NCBI GenBank assembly: GCA_030686995.1
Contig: CM060694.1
Span: 92,347,844-92,411,843 of the forward strand
Length of the DNA: 64,000 nucleotides
Direction: 5' to 3'
Origin: Artemisia argyi
Taxonomy: Eukaryota; Streptophyta; Magnoliopsida; Asterales; Asteraceae
The notes beneath the pieces were generated by a model, which saw only the letters and a program-made list of their open reading frames with translations, ran no database searches and was not told the DNA's origin. Shown here piece by piece: positions 23,594 through 35,941 of the stretch (position 1 is the first letter of the stretch; each line of letters opens with the position of its first letter). Position numbers and translations under genes: made by a program.

Positions 23594-25046
23594 TGATACA
23601 CGGGATTGCGCCCCTTGCAACAGGTTTTACCTCTCAAGGGATCTTGAGAAGTTTGATATCCCCGCCAGGCAGTGTACCTGATCGTTGTAGTATAGTATAG
23701 TGACAAGTACCGGGGGATTGATCGTTCAACTCAGGAATAGTGTCGCTACGATTAGAAAGCCTACTAAACTAGGTCTAGAGATGAGGGATGATTCTTTTTT
23801 ATTTTTTTATATTTTATGAAAGCAAATAAAATCTCTGGTTTTAAAGGAGTGGGCAGAATTAGTTGCTACTTAACTAACCCAATTAATTACAGATGAAATC
23901 AAAATAAAATAAAAGAAATGAAAATTAACTAATGTGGTTATGTGGTGGAAACAATAATGAGAAAAGATGTGTTTACTTAGATTTCATTACTCCCTAGATA
24001 TCTTTTGCCGGTTGGTTAGCTTGTTACAATTGCATGGATGACGGGTTATATTCCTTAATACTAGTCGTAGGGCCTTGTACAATATTCCCTAACTCTATAA
24101 GCTCCTACTTCACTCCTATGTCGAGCCGACTAAAAGCTCCTAACATGGGATCACTAGAATTCACTTATGCATTAAATACAACCAAAAATCGTAGTACACC
24201 TCCGATCATGTTTCTTAAGACGTTCAAGCAAGTTACCAATGGAAGTCTGCCAGTTTTCTGAAGCCTAACATCGAATACAATCATCCATAACAATTATAAG
24301 CAAACCATCAACCTATAATCAACATCTAGGTTTCACTACATCTAAGCAAACACAATAAAAACCTAGCCTAACATATTAAAAGAAAGACAATCATAAGATA
24401 GAATCAAACAACACATAGACTTGAATGATTATTGAAAGACTTATCTTTATTCAAACATGGATGAAAGAAGGGTTTGAAACCCCTACAATATGATGAAAAT
24501 CCGACCTAGGGTTTGTGGTAAAGTTCCTCATAATGTTCCACTTACAATGAATGAAAAATTGGAAAAATATATATAGATAAAACATCCTGATGCCGTCACG
24601 TTGTAGCATCTGACGCCGTCAACTCGCCGCCAAGTTAAGAGTCGTATTGCCTAGATCTAGTCTTGACGCTGTCATGTAGAATTTAAGCTCTGGGCCGTCA
24701 CTTGTTAAATGACCCTGACGGCCTTGGTGACGTCGTCAGGTCAATAACACTAAAAATGTTCTGGGCCGTCACGTTATATTTTCCATTTCCACCTCTTTTG
24801 CTAAGCTTGACGCCGTCATGTATGAGGTCTTGACGTCGTCAGGTACTGTTCCCAGCAAGGATTTTGAGACTTTGCCGTTTTCTTCACATTTATGGTCCAA
24901 AAACATCCAAAATGCTTTCTTTTCCAGATTTCTCCTCAAAAGTACCTAAAATGACAAAAGGAACGATTTAGGGCAGTAATTGATCAAATAATCACGAATT
25001 TGGGGTTAAATGACCCCTTAAAAGCAGTACTCTTTTCGCCTCATCA
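23594..25046 (-). mobile_element. Solo LTR of element G
   Basis: TGATACACGG...CGCCTCATCA is flanked by CGTAA at 23589-23593 and CGTAA at 25047-25051, a perfect 5-bp target duplication. It is 25 bp longer than the copy at 18490-19917, the difference lying near 23635-23660. After it the element C LTR sequence continues, so this copy shows the original insertion collapsed to a solo LTR. Confidence 0.88.
24587..24850. repeat. TGACGCCGTCA palindrome array, copy 2
   Basis: Same array as at 19456-19720, with a few point differences. It lies in U3 just upstream of the TATA-like ATATATATAG on the minus strand (about 24567-24577). Confidence 0.85.
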
Positions 25047-25150
25047 CGTAACTTGACACAATGGTTTATACTATATTTGATAAAACAAGTTTAAAGATTT
25101 TAAACGGAAACGTATTCACCCCCCTCTACGATTTCACACTTCAATCATAA
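25047..25150 (+). mobile_element. End of element C 3' LTR
   Basis: Continues the C LTR after the solo LTR, beginning with the target repeat CGTAA. It contains GTATTCACCCCCCTCTACG, typical of SIRE-like LTR ends. The exact end is uncertain: ...TTTCACA near 25137 or ...CAATCA near 25148. Confidence 0.55.
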
Positions 25151-25159
25151 AGAACGCAC

Positions 25160-26068
25160 CTGAAGAACTGGGGTTATTAGCCTCATTCTTTTACTTCTTT
25201 TCATGCAAATCATGAATGTAGAGTGGACAGTTGCACTTCCAATATCCTACTTCATGGCAGTGATGACAAGCTTGATCCTTCTTGTTTGGATTCACCTTGT
25301 ACTTCTTAGGGTTTTGCTTCTTAGGATTTGGTTGATAGGCCATAATCTGCTTGCCTTTGTCAACCTTACCCTTACCCTTCTTATTCGCCTATTGCGGTTT
25401 TGGCTTTTGGATCCTTCCTCCTTGTATAGCCAACACTTGAGGAGTAGGAGCCTTCCTTGGTAAACCCTTTTCATAGTCCACAAGCATTGCAAGCAATTCT
25501 GTGACTGTCTTCCTCGAGTAATGCATGTTGTAGTTGCGAACAAAACCATTAAAATCCTTGTTAAGGGACCTATTGATCAAGTTTACTTGCACATTCTCAG
25601 GATATACATAGTTGAACATGTGTAGTTGATTGGAAAAAACCTTTCATCTCTATCACATGATTACTAACAGGTTTACTTTCACCCTTTTTGCAACTGTGTA
25701 ATGCATCAATCAAATCATACAGCTTAACGCATGAGGCTTTTCATAAGACTTTTGGAGCTCTTGAAGCATGTTGTATGGAAAGTAGTGCTCAAACTATTTT
25801 TTCAACTTTGGGACCATACTCCCGAGCATTAAGCACGCAACATCATTGTACTTCTTGTACTCAATCTTCCATTCTGCTTTGGCTGCATCAGTTGCAATCG
25901 CAGGAGGCTCCTCAGGGCAAGGATTAGTCAAATATTCTAGTTTGCCAGCCACCCTCAAGACAATTCTGAGTGACCGATGCCAGTCATTGAATTAGGGCCA
26001 GTCAGCTTCTCTTGTTCAAAGTGAGATTTGAACGCAAAACTTAATACGTTGTTTTCGGGTAGATCCAT
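25160..26068 (-). pseudogene. gag: Copia gag relic (element D)
   Basis: The minus-strand ATG is at 26068, starting M-D-L-P-E-N-N-V, the usual beginning of a large plant copia Gag group. A later frame carries S-L-N-K-D-F-N-G-F-V-R-N-Y-N-M-H and R-K-T-V-T-E-L-L-A-M-L (25500-25600). A final frame has a zinc knuckle C-H-H-C-H-E-V-G-Y-W-K-C-N-C (about 25218-25262), where the expected His is Tyr. Several frameshifts and a stop about 38 codons in make it dead. Protease and the rest of pol are missing: element C's LTR lies where they should be. TTTTTCTGTAG directly upstream of the ATG looks like a splice acceptor. Confidence 0.75.
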
Positions 26069-29000
26069 TTCTACAGAAAAAGTTCAATCATTAGTATTTT
26101 GGATAATACAAATTTTCAAGAAAATATAATACCCAAGGAAATATTCATATAACCAAATAATTTTCTTGAAAACCTAGGACCCAACTTTTCATATTTTCAC
26201 TACATCAGTTGATCTGCTAGCAATAAAAGTATAAAAGATGGTAATCTGTTGAACAATAATTGGCAAACCATTTCCAATTCCTAGATCATTATGGAAATTA
26301 CATTTGCCAAATTCAATTTGCAAAGTATGCATGTTTCATCCCATCTCATGCCTTAAGTTCTAGTTCTCACTAACAACTTAATTAAGTCGTCTAACTTAGA
26401 AACATGTAAACACTCCGTATATGGTCTTAAGCATTAACAGAAATTTACCTTGTTATTAAAATTTTAGCCTAGGTCTCACTTTTACCAAATAATAACTTCA
26501 AGTGTTTCTTATAGTTAGATGGCATGTAACTTAAATTTTAGGGTATTTTGTTTGATGTGACAATCAAAACACGTACGAAGAAGCATGCACACATCTTCGT
26601 AACATAAGTTTTTCAAACCTTTTTAGTTATCAGTTTTTAAGCCAAGATAAAATCAAAAACTTGTTACTTGAGGTATTGGGTTCACCAATTAAAGAAGTAC
26701 CCACAATTATCGCCCAATATATCCTACTGCTGCATGAGTCATAAAAACCCAAGTTATTCGGATAATTACCACAAAAGTGGCACGTGGAATTGAGGTAAAT
26801 CACCCTCAAGATGATATTGCACGTAAAATAGTGATATATGTAAATTTAATCAGACGCACAAAAGAGCGTAGGAACCCGGTTAGAGCAAATCTTATAAAGA
26901 ACCCGTTCCTACTTATACCCCTCTTATACTTTGTCCAAAAAAGTCCGCCTTTCACACACTATTTGTACAAAAACATCAATCAAGTAAAAAGTTTATGACG
27001 TTAGTCTTAAACACATGTAATAAATTATAAATCTTGCTAGTCTCGCCTGGAAGCCAATTACCGTGCGAAGCGAACCACTGTCGACACATAAGACCTTGCA
27101 AGAATCATAATTTATCACAACAAGTTTCACCATTATTAGTCCAATTAATTTTCTTTTCATAAAATTACCCTTTTTTGCTTACATTCATGTCAAACAAATA
27201 AACAAAAAACAAGTAATAATAAAGAAAATAAGCAACTAATAAACATAACAATTAAAACGTGAAACAATTAGCCACATGCATACTTTATTAGATAAACCCT
27301 AATCAAATCAATTATAGGTTTTCCAATATGCATATAATTAACTAAAGTCTTCTCTTCAAAAGGGAAGTAGAGCCACATACATTGACGAAACAATTGCGTA
27401 GGCCATATTCAATTATACACCACATAGCACATAAATTGATATATAAAGAATTGAGGTCTTCCCCAATTTTAGATCTAGCTAAAAAATATTACATGTGATA
27501 AATATTATACTAACCATTAAAACAATAAATTAATCCATAACTAACATGCATATTTTGTCATGGATTCATGCACAACAATTAACATATAGTCACAAGATAA
27601 AAACTCAAACACATAAGCATGTTGACAACCTAGGGTTTCTAATCCAATTAAAAATCAAATCACAAAACCCTAATTAGGGTTTAGGAATGTCATCGACCCC
27701 CCCCCCCTTAATATTAGGGTTTCTAAAAAAATTTATGAACCCTAGCTAAAAAACGACAACATGTATATCAAAAAACAATAAAGATTCGATTTTTATGTAC
27801 TTTTCGTAATCAATTACGTGTTATAAACGGATCGTGATGCCACTATTATAATTTAAGTACCATGACAAGCATATAAATAAATCACATAATCATATTGCAC
27901 ATGCGGAAGCTAGGATCATATATAAATATAAAAGATTAACTAAATAATAAATCAAGAACGTACATTTGGATTCTAGCTAAACAAGAATCACTTCAACAAA
28001 CCTTGATTGATTGTTAATATAGATTAATGATTAACCCCTTACCATTTTGTTAATCAATCTCTTGATAATTACTATAGTGAGTAATTACCTCGTTCTTATA
28101 CACACAAATTAATAACGAATGAAAGGTTATGCTAGTAATCAAAACACAAGACTTTGTTGCACAAAATCAAACCAATCGAACCCTAGAGGGTTGATTGTTT
28201 GACCGGCCACAAAGAAAACAAGAAGAGAAAAAACTTTTAGGGTTTGTGTGTGCACAAAAGGTACTAAAGTTTAACCTCAAGGTTTGTTTATATACTAGTT
28301 GTAACTTAGAGAACAATTTTGAGGGGGATTGGGTTTCCCCATTGCAACCCACGACCGGCCACACCCTTTGAGGGGGTTCTGGAAGCTTCTCGACTTCTAT
28401 TTTACAAACTAGTCCTTATTCTTTGCGTCTAACGGTAGTTAGCCAATTATCGTTAACTTCTAACGACCGTTAGTTATTTCTTGTGTTTAAATACTTAAAT
28501 AAATAACCTTTTATATATATTAATTATTATACTTTAATTCTCATTTATAATGTGTGCAATCCTGAGGTCTCGAGTTCGATTCTAGAAATTTACACATTAA
28601 TATTTATCCACAACTCTAACATTTATAATACTACAAATCAAAAAAAATCTCGTTCATACGTAGAATCTTTATAAGATACGGTCTTAATGGTATCTCTGTC
28701 TTTACCATAGCATCTTAAGATTACGTTCAATCCGATATTAGTTTTCTCGAATCACAAGTTAAAAAGAGTGATATCTATACTACTTATAAAGAGTGAATGC
28801 CATTTTTAAAATCTTGAATCTTGAAAACTTAAATTAATTTAGTTTGCTCAAATTACCCATAAATATCCTTTAAAACTCAATAAACTTGATCAATTCTAAA
28901 TTTGGCAACTTTTTAAAAATATACGCTTTGCATCAAAGTTCGAACCAGAATCACGATTTCGAAAGTATAATTATTTGCTGCCATACAACGTTGTTCTGCG

Positions 29001-29299
29001 CGGGCATACGTCTAGTATATAATAATATGTGGATTTGCATAATTTTACATCGCCTATTAAGAAAAATGACAATATAGTAGGATCTTAAAATGCCAATCCG
29101 ATGTTATGATCACGATCTTGCAAAGACAAAAACAATCTCACGTAGGATCCGATTTTAAAAATCACTGAAATCCAACGGTTGCGAATGCGTGCCGCCAATT
29201 ATCCTACGACTACGCATAATATAACAAAGTGAAACAAATTTATTTGTTTCTCTTAATTTGGCTTCTCTAAGTTGTGTGATTTCTTTTCCCCGAACCTGT
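26069..29299. other. AT-rich non-coding DNA, probably element leader and LTR relics
   Basis: No convincing ORF. GGATCGTGATGCCA (about 27828-27842) on the minus strand gives TGGCATCACGATCC, similar to a copia primer-binding site, and might be the start of element D's leader. CGACCGGCCAC-like sequence occurs at about 28199 and 28350, and a C10 run sits near 27699. Otherwise AT-rich sequence with no clear features. Confidence 0.35.
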
Positions 29300-29311
29300 G
29301 CTCTAATACCA
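29300..29311 (-). promoter_or_regulatory. Primer-binding site, tRNA-Met type
   Basis: Minus-strand TGGTATTAGAGC differs by one base from TGGTATCAGAGC, the usual copia site complementary to initiator tRNA-Met. It is 15 bp from the LTR-like start at 29327. Confidence 0.65.
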
Positions 29312-29326
29312 AATGATGGCTGGTAC

Positions 29327-29830
29327 TGTTGTGAATGCAAGAAACCACCCAAGAAAAATGAACAAAGGAATTTTGATAAACCCTCAAAGGGTGCCCAAAC
29401 GGGACTTTAAGAGACAACACTCTTTTCTTATTCAATAATTCATCACTTCCTCAAAAACTTATAGCTATTACAATGATATATAGTATAGATGAATCTAGAA
29501 GAGAAAGCTAAATATCCCGACTATATTTAAAATAAGAAAAAGGAATAACTCTTTTAAATCTAAACTAATCTTTAACAAAAATAGGTAAACTATTACTAGT
29601 AAAATAAAAATGATAGATTACGACAATTATAGATTATATTTTTGTTTTACCCTTCAACCTTCTCGAACCATTGAAACACATGACTTCACATGTTGACCAA
29701 AGAAACAGCGGCTAAGCCAGAGAAGCGAGAGTCCGAACGTGCCCTGCATCACCAACTCACGGCAAACCACTCTTATAAACCCTGAACGACACAAATTTTA
29801 TTTTTGTAAAGTTATGTTAACCTGACATTC
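29327..29830 (-). mobile_element. Probable 5' LTR of a minus-strand copia relic (E)
   Basis: On the plus strand TGTTGTGAATGC follows the primer site, as expected for a minus-strand 5' LTR. The far end is not clear. No coding interior is recognisable to the left, so only the LTR and leader survive. Confidence 0.4.
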
Positions 29831-30326
29831 CTCTTTATAGAAATACACTACTTTTCTATTCAAGTTGGTGTTTATTTTATGGTTGGAGAGGAAAGTTCTC
29901 ATATAGGAGATGATTTATAGAATCTCTGGTTTTTTATTTGCACACATTAGTGTAACACTAAATGAATACCAGCATAAAGCGGCAGTAAGCGGCAAATGTA
30001 TACTTGCGAAATCGTTATAAATAGTTTAACCCTTGATACAATACTTACGGTTTAAATTGTAGTCTTTGCGAAAAAAAATCATGAGTTAGACATAAAAAAT
30101 GATAAAAGTTGAGGGATTAAAAAATATTTTTAAAATATTAATTTAGTTATAGAAGATGTTACATTTTTAATTAATGGTATAATAATCCACTAACATGACT
30201 CAAGTTTTAAGTATTTTATTTTTAATAAATGCATGTATATGCATTATAAAATCAAGATGCTTCTATTGTAAAAGAATATAAGGCATTGTTTGTATTAGGA
30301 GTGTTAATTGGGTCGGGTTGGTCGGT
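29831..30326. other. AT-rich non-coding stretch
   Basis: No gene or repeat family recognised. A GGGTCGGGT-type motif begins at about 30311 and returns near 30909. Confidence 0.4.
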
Positions 30327-30960
30327 GATGCATGTGGTGTCATATAAACTTATAGTCGATGGGAAAGCAATTTCAAGGGGAGCAGTATGGGGCCACAAGC
30401 CCATCAATCCTGATGGATTATAGTTTACTGTTACAATAAAACAAAACTACTTAATTGAATTAAATACAAGCATAACCTTCTTACTACTCTAAGATCTTCG
30501 ATTTGGGTGTGTCTTGTGTTGCCTTATCATCTGAATTCGTCTCTCTAGGGTTTTGTTGCACACAAAATTCGTCTATGTCTTGGGGTATTTATAGTTTCTG
30601 TCAGAGGGTTAGATGAAGCGCATCTATTAAGTACATGCAGTGCATGTACTTAACTTTCGTGGGATCCAAGATTAATATATTCTGGAATATTCGTACACCG
30701 TCTTCAGATGCGGTGTATCTTGAATCTTTATGCGGCGCATGTCCTTCAGTATCTTAAATCGTATTTCGTGAAGTCTGGATAGTAATACGGCGCATGTTGA
30801 TAATGAGATGTGGCGTATCTGGTAGGCCAAAGTCGAGTCAAGGCTAAAAATAACATACCCGAACCTGGCCTTATTTTAACTCGAGTTAGTCAGTTTCGGG
30901 ACAATTCGGGTCGGGTCAACACAAATATGAGTAAAATGGCCAATATTTGTTCTAGTTTAG
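30327..30960 (-). mobile_element. Probable LTR with ATGCGGCGCAT motif array
   Basis: A minus-strand TATA box (CTATAAATACC at about 30585-30595) is followed upstream by at least five variants of ATGCGGCGCAT and a perfect 27-bp palindrome. GGGTCGGGT sequence lies on both sides (about 30311 and 30909). The layout resembles an LTR promoter, but I cannot fix both ends or a target duplication. Confidence 0.4.
30627..30653. repeat. Perfect 27-bp palindrome
   Basis: TTAAGTACATGCA, one G, then TGCATGTACTTAA: 13-bp arms around a single base. It lies about 35 bp upstream of the minus-strand TATA box. Confidence 0.95.
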
Positions 30961-31113
30961 ATAGATAATTTATAAAAAAAAAATAGAGAAAACTGAAAAA
31001 TGCATCCCAATGGTTTGCAATTTCTGACATCTTACATCCGTGTCAGAAACAATTGACACCTTACATCCTTCGTTAGCCAAACGGTTAACATCGTACATCA
31101 CTCGTTTACAATG

Positions 31114-31212
31114 AGGACTAACGGTGCAAATCATTTTTCCATTATATCTTAACGAGATAGAAAATATTACACTGTTAGCCTTCAGGACTAATGATATTTG
31201 CACCGTTAGTCC
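31114..31212. repeat. 18-bp perfect inverted repeat
   Basis: Arms AGGACTAACGGTGCAAAT (31114-31131) and ATTTGCACCGTTAGTCCT (31195-31212), separated by 63 bp. It forms the left shoulder of the fold-back array and could be a MITE-like terminal structure. Confidence 0.9.
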
Positions 31213-32311
31213 TCTTTTTACATTTAGACAGTTTTTTGTACGTTTTATCCTTTTTTTCATTTTTTGTAAGTTTTATCTATTTTTATCCATTTTTTATGTT
31301 TTGCCGTTTTTTCATCTCTTATCCGTTTTTTGTACGGTTTTTATCAGTTTTATCCGTTTTTTGTATGGTTTATCAGTATTTTTTTTACATTATATCCGCT
31401 ATTTTTTCTTTTTATCCGTTTTTGTCCCTTTTTTTATGTTTTCTCCGGTTTTTTTATTCTTTTTTTTTTTTTTAATTTTATCAGTTTTTTTTTACGTTTT
31501 ATCCATTTTTTTTACGTTTTATCAGTTTTTTTAAGTTTTATCCTTCTTTTGTACATTTTATCGGTTTTACGTTTTATCTCTTTTTTGAACACTTTATCAG
31601 TTTTTTTAGGTTTTCTCTGGTTTTTGTATGCTTTATCAATTTTTTTTTATGTTTTATCCGTTTTTTGTACGTTTTATCCGTTTTTTGTACATTTTATCCG
31701 TTTTTTGTATGTTTTAACCGTTTTTATGTATGTTTCATCCCTTTTTAACGATTTTTGTACGTTTTATCTGTTTTTTTTATGATTTTATCCTTTTTTATGT
31801 TTTAACCGTTTTTTGTACGTTTTTGTACGCTTTATACGTTTTTGTAAGTTTTATTTGCTTTTTTATGTTTTAACCATTTTTTGTACATTTTCTTTGTTAC
31901 GTTTTTGGTACGCTTTAACCGTACAAGATTGGATAAAACGTAAAAAGACTGATGAAAACATACAAAAAAAGGATAAAATATTTTATCCGTTTTTGTACGG
32001 TTTTATACGTTCTTGTACGGTTTTAGCCATTTTTGTACAGTTAAAACGTACAAAAAACGTAAAAAATTCATAAATAAAATAAAATAATAATAATAAACAA
32101 AGAAAAAAAGAAAACATATAATAACGGCAAAAAAAGAAAGAAAGAAAAAACCTTTTTGTAAGGATCAAAACGTATAAAAAACGGTTAAAACATAAAATAC
32201 GGATAAAGCATACAAAAACGTATAAAAAATAGATAAAACGGATAAAACATACGAAAGATGGATAAATGTCCAAAAAACAAATAAAGCGTAAAAAGAACTC
32301 ATAAAGCATAC
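31213..32311. repeat. Fold-back low-complexity array (TTTTATCCGTTTTTTGTACG)n and its complement
   Basis: From 31213 to about 31920 the plus strand repeats a degenerate 18-22 bp unit of TTTTATCCG and TTTTTTGTACG about thirty times. From about 31925 to 32311 the unit is inverted (CGTACAAAAAACGGATAAAA). The whole can fold into a long imperfect hairpin. Phenylalanine-rich readings in all three plus frames are artefacts of this composition. Confidence 0.85.
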
Positions 32312-33335
32312 TGTTAGTACAAATAGTGTGAATGGGTTAGAATTGGGCTTAGTTAGGTGCGGGCCGTCCTTAATGGGCCGTCCGCTGTAGAGAGTATGCA
32401 CTAATCCAAGTAGAGGATGATATTTCCTGCACAAACAAAGATAAACCGTTAGCCTTACCGTGGGGATAGACACCACGATTAAGCTCCGGCATGAGAGTAA
32501 GTACTCATGTTGTCATAGAAATGTCTGTATGTTGGGATGAGTGAGAAAGTCATACCTCGAAATTGTGAATTGAGGTTTCCTTTCATAGGCAACGGGAATA
32601 TTCGGGTTCCCTAATATTTCGCATATTGTTGTAGTGGCCGAAGTGGGACCCTTGTCGGACAAGGATCCGAAGCTTAATCAATGTCCGTGGACGTAGGTGG
32701 ATTTCCAGACCGGGGTTCGGTCCGCGAGCGTACTTTGGGAGTGCCGCTCGTATGTGTCCCAGTTTGTCTGGGTTGTGCCAATTTGTTGTCGGGCCTGAGC
32801 CCAGCTTGTTGTGGAGCCGGGACCTGGTTTGCTTGTAGGGCTGGAGCCTGATTCGCTTGTAGGACCGGAGTCCAGTTCGTATGTGATAGTCCAGTCCCAG
32901 TAAGCCTGCTATCCGTACTATACGTCCTCAAGTCACCCCAGTCTAGTGTGTTCATTGCTCGCGTGCTTTGGTAGCGTGCGGTGAATGTTTCTAGACTAGA
33001 TTCTTAGTTCTCCGCTCCTGACTTGAGTCCTTTATGGTGCGGATCTTGTCTTGCTAGCGGATAAGATCGTGGGGGAACGTGGACCGTTTTTAAACCGGTT
33101 GTGTCGCTGCTTAGTTGTCATCTTTATCTTTTTACTTTTGATCTTGTCGGTTAATCAATGTTTTTCTTGACACGCATCACTTATCCGGTTATCCTTAGGA
33201 TAAATGTACTGCGGTTATATGTTGTTGTTTTTTACTTTTTTTTTTTAATTTTATTTTACTCCATCGTTGTTAGGATTGTTTCTGATTATTCTCGCCTCTT
33301 TTTTCCGTATTTCTTTGCTTCTTCGAAAAGTTACC
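32312..33335 (+). mobile_element. 5' LTR and leader of gypsy-type element F
   Basis: Begins TGTTAGTACA right after the fold-back array, and leads to the gag-like ATG at 33336. At about 32780-32885 there are three degenerate repeats of about 30-36 bp (GGGCCTGAGCCCAGCTTG style). I could not identify the LTR end or a primer site. GC content is higher than around it. Confidence 0.45.
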
Positions 33336-33822
33336 ATGGTTGAGTTTTGGGATGATAAATGTAGCCTTTCCCAGCGTGACTTTGACGTGGTTCTGGAGAA
33401 TTGGCATATTCCGGCCGAGGTACAGCCAGTTTGTCCAAACGATGGTGATCTTATCCGTCATCCCTCGGAGGGGAAGGTAGGCGTTTACACCCGTTTATTT
33501 GATCATGCCCAATATTGTCTGCCTTTGACAAGGTTTTTTGTCAGCATTCTTAAGTACTACAACATCCATATATCGCAGCTTCATCCACTTGGGGCGGCTA
33601 GGGTTTCCCATTTTGAGATCTTCGCTGTTTCTGCGATATTGAACCGGTGGTCGTATTGTTCTGTTATGTTTACATAAAGGCGAAGAAGAATGGCTGGTTG
33701 ACTTTTGTTAAACGTCCCGGGGATTCATGTTATACTAAGATTGAGGATTCCTTGAAGGATTGGCAGGGCCAATTCTTTTGGGTAGATAGTTTCGCCTGTC
33801 ATTTCCTTTGTAAGTTTTATTC
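33336..33822 (+). pseudogene. gag: Gypsy-type Gag-like ORF1 fragment (element F)
   Basis: ATG in a good context (CCATGG) starts M-V-E-F-W-D-D. The middle reads V-G-V-Y-T-R-L-F, then L-P-L-T-R-F-F-V-S-I-L-K-Y-Y and I-S-Q-L-H-P-L-G-A-A-R-V-S-H-F-E-I-F. This pattern belongs to the plant 'putative gypsy type transposon' family (Pfam Transposase_28-like), an N-terminal ORF found in many gypsy elements. A frameshift at about 33650 moves the continuation (W-L-T-F-V-K-R...W-Q-G-Q-F-F-W-V) into another frame. Element B is inserted at 33823 and truncates it. Function unknown, probably capsid-like. Confidence 0.65.
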
Positions 33823-34608
33823 TGTAGAACCGTAGAGGGGGGGTGAATACGGTTTCTTCAGCTTTTAAGACGTTTAAAAACTTTAAGCCTCAAAGAAAAC
33901 CAAGTGGTTGTATAATAAATCCAAACAACCACAAACACAACCAAAGTATATAAAGCGAGTAAAGAGACACACCATAATATATACTTGTTCGGGATGGGGG
34001 GTTTATACCATCCGTACGTCCAGTTGCGAATCCACGACACGATACTATTCCACTAGTATAATCCTTTCAGTGGACTACAAACCGTTACAATTCACTCCAC
34101 CGATATTCACCAATATCGATGCTCACAAAGAAGGAGTTACTCCCCAACGGTATTCCACCCTCGGAAACCACCTAAAAGAATCTCGCGATTCGACTTCACC
34201 TAAGGGTCACCAAGACCACCACCAAGACTTCCCACCGAAAGTATCAAACCCCAACTAGATCCCCAATGATCTAGGCTTGGTCACCAAGACACAAGTCTTC
34301 CCTTACAAACAATTGAATGAATGAATGAATGTTTGTTCAATCAAGCCCTAACCTAACCTAGAGACTCGATTGTAGTAGAAAGGTTATAAGGAAGAAGACC
34401 CTCCACACAATCACAAGAATGGATTAGATTCTTGTGATTCTTCCTTTGCAAGGAGATATGTTCTTTCAAAGATGTTAGTGTGAGAATCATGAACACAAGA
34501 GGTGAGGAATAATGTAGAGAGAAAGAATAATGGCAAGGGGTGAGGAATACAAGAGGCAAGGCATGGTATTTATAGGCAAAAACCTAACTTGGGAAAATTT
34601 TACCGAGA

Positions 34609-34651
34609 CCGACGCGCTGCCCACGCGTTGACACGTGGGTGGCGCGCCAGA
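34609..34651. repeat. GC-rich near-palindrome, copy 1 (LTR B promoter)
   Basis: GACGCGCTGCCCACGCGTTGACACGTGGGTGGCGCGCCAG-type sequence, about 40 bp upstream of the TATA box on the minus strand. It is one of five copies (others near 37978, 42265, 43745 and 63269). Confidence 0.85.
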
Positions 34652-35941
34652 CACCCTGGGAAAATTCCCAAAGCTTTGGGTGTTGGCTTTATAAATACCT
34701 TACCTTGCTAAACCCCCAATTGTACTTCATACTAAACCTTAACATTAATCAATCTAAGGTTTACCAACTCAAATAGCCAATTTGGAAAACATTTGTGAAG
34801 TGTTTAAAGAGAAAGCAAATTACCAAGGGTATAAAATGTTGATAGGGTAATTTGGAAGGGGTAGAAGTGTTATTCCTCACATGGCATAGAAAAGAGAGAA
34901 AGAATATGCCAATGTATATTCCATTGCTTGGGGAGGGGGGGGGGAAGTGTGAATGGAGGGTTGAGATGGTACGGTTTGAATTGGATGGATAGGATCAAAT
35001 GGAGCCTCCTTTGTTTTTCAAATTATTTGGCATGTGTTGAATATGGATAGTTGAGATGTGATGATTTGAAATAGATGGCTAAGATCAAAGGAGCCTAGGT
35101 TTGGATTGAGAAGGGATATTCCAAAGGAATATGTTTTGCTTGGGGGCAAAGGGTGAATCAATGGTTGAGGTGGTTTTGGTTTGAAATAGATGGTGAAGAT
35201 CAAACACATGTGATGGAATGGAGAGGAAGAATGAATGAATGGTTGAGATGTGTTCTAGTTTGAATTGGATGGTGGAGATCAAAGGGAGCCTCCTTTGGTT
35301 TTCAAATAATTCCCATGTGTTGAATATGGACGGTTAAGATGTGTTGTAAGGGAATGGATGGTTGAGATGTAGAGTGTGTAAGGGAATATGTAAGAGTGTA
35401 AGACATTGTGTAAGAGAATATATGATTTGGATATGATTGGATATGATTGTGTTTGTCTTTTGTAGAAGTGAGATTAAGAGAAGATTAAGAAGAAATCTAA
35501 TTGTCATTAAGAAGAAAAGGTTTAGACAATTAAGATTATAAGTTGAGAAAATCATAGGTTACTTATAAGTTCAAGTAACACAACGTCGAGAATCCATAGT
35601 TTCATATCTCGTGACTTTCCACGACTCGACGTTCTCAACTAATACCTTGGTTCAAACAAGTTAAGTGCTTTGCCTTGATTGTAAAGCATAACCCAAGTGG
35701 GAAAGGATGCGTTTACAAAAGTGACCTTTGACTTAGTTTGACCAATAAGGGAGTAAACCCGTTACGTAATTAGAGAAGACGTAAACACGGGATATGAGCA
35801 TATGGATGCTTCAACACGATGTCACGTGAAATATATAAGCTCCCTAAGTTTAGAAAAGCCTTGGCTAGAGGTGATAGTTAGAAAACATGAGTTGGCGTTT
35901 TCCCGTAAATGGGTACTTTAAAAGTAGGATCTCTCAAATCT

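Noticed and set aside
26777..26998. 73-codon plus-strand reading in AT-rich DNA
   Set aside because: No domain, no context and low-complexity ends.
28556..28600. Possible tRNA B box (GGTCTCGAGTTCGATTCTAG)
   Set aside because: No box A or acceptor stem upstream, so it is probably chance or a very old fragment.
31124..32309. Several overlapping Phe/Leu/Tyr-rich readings of 85-150 codons on both strands
   Set aside because: They arise from the TTTTATCCG repeat in every frame and have no start context, domain or codon pattern; they are composition artefacts.
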